64,000 nucleotides of DNA from Chitinophagaceae bacterium PMP191F. GTDB taxonomy: Bacteria > Bacteroidota > Bacteroidia > Chitinophagales > Chitinophagaceae. The position numbers and the translations under genes are program-made. The DNA is taken from assembly GCA_001302245.1 (NCBI GenBank), contig LGYU01000001.1:1-64000 (forward strand), read 5' to 3'. The notes under the pieces were generated by a model. That model saw nothing but the letters and a program-made list of their open reading frames with translations. It was not told the origin of the DNA and made no database searches. Below, piece by piece: positions 63,781 to 64,000 of this stretch. Positions within the stretch are counted from its first letter, which is position 1, and every line of letters begins with the position of its first letter.

Positions 63781-64000
63781 ATGGCCAACGTAAAAGACTA
63801 TTCTGTTGAGGAAAAATTATCCTCACTGGTTTCCCTCCAGAAGATTGAATCTAAAATTGATGAGATACAGATCCTGAAAGGAGAGTTGCCCATGGAAGTG
63901 AGCGACCTGGAAGATGAGATACAGGGTTTAACATCACGTCAGACCCGCATTGAAGAAGAGATCAACGGTATCCAGGAGTTTATCAACCAGAAGAAGAATC
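63781..64000 (+). CDS. Coiled-coil zinc-ribbon family protein, partial (N-terminus only)
   Basis: ATG 63781 opens a frame that runs off the right edge after 73 codons. The visible part is a coiled coil (VEEKLSSLVSLQKIESKIDEI, EVSDLEDEIQGLTSRQTRIEEE). It resembles the helical N-terminus of COG1579 proteins, which end in a C4 zinc ribbon and are often encoded next to Nif3-like proteins. That context supports the call, but the zinc ribbon is outside the window. Confidence 0.72.
   Translation, partial: MANVKDYSVEEKLSSLVSLQKIESKIDEIQILKGELPMEVSDLEDEIQGLTSRQTRIEEEINGIQEFINQKKN

Overview
The window looks like a chromosomal segment of a Bacteroidota bacterium, most likely of the Chitinophagaceae type (Chitinophaga/Niastella-like). 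This lineage is an inference from four signs. There are several type IX secretion (T9SS) substrates with type A (YPNP...) or type B (NTFSPNGDG...) C-terminal domains. A PorP/SprF-family protein is present. Promoters match the Bacteroidota form TTTG-N19/20-TAnnTTTG. Start codons generally lack Shine-Dalgarno sequences. No tRNA, rRNA, CRISPR array, transposase or phage gene was seen.

Layout. (1) 1-7818, minus strand: two tandem paralogous secreted esterases, each followed by a long array of PKD-like modules; the first runs off the left edge. (2) 8238-13724, minus strand: a four-gene operon (stand-alone receiver, pseudo-receiver/polyprenyl glycosylphosphotransferase fusion, two family 2 glycosyltransferases), plus another membrane glycosyltransferase. 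(3) 14097-21290, plus strand: a 2397-residue T9SS protein with an esterase-like head and a mosaic tail (FN3, PA14, LamG, Ig-like and a thrice-repeated module). (4) 21391-30108, plus strand: a Wzc-like copolymerase, an OafA-type acyltransferase, a 33-residue membrane microprotein, a Wzy/O-antigen-ligase protein, a half-length TolC-like protein, a second acyltransferase and a GT-C-like membrane protein. Regions 2-4 together read as an exopolysaccharide assembly locus.

(5) 30248-46000 is mostly housekeeping and small metabolism: GlcD-like oxidase, outer membrane barrel, LOG protein, sodium/solute symporter, O-methyltransferase, glucosaminidase/LysM, hypoxanthine phosphoribosyltransferase, vWA protein, DnaJ, GrpE, RlmI, a CTD-only T9SS protein, peroxiredoxin, an HxlR regulator and two YceI proteins. 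(6) 45975-56956, minus strand: an apparent operon of two giant PKD T9SS type B proteins, a PorP/SprF protein and an HD hydrolase. (7) 57049-64000: a lipoprotein, an M32 carboxypeptidase, a barrel-less TonB-plug/MG2 protein, a membrane-anchored unknown, a Nif3-like protein and the start of a zinc-ribbon coiled-coil protein.

The most interesting idea is a surface-polysaccharide module. Two acyltransferases inside the EPS locus would decorate the polymer. Three large secreted esterases in or beside the locus would remove or remodel acyl groups outside the cell. Export may involve an unusual half-TolC partner, and control may involve a receiver plus a pseudo-receiver-fused initiating enzyme. This is inference from gene content and order; the substrates are unknown.
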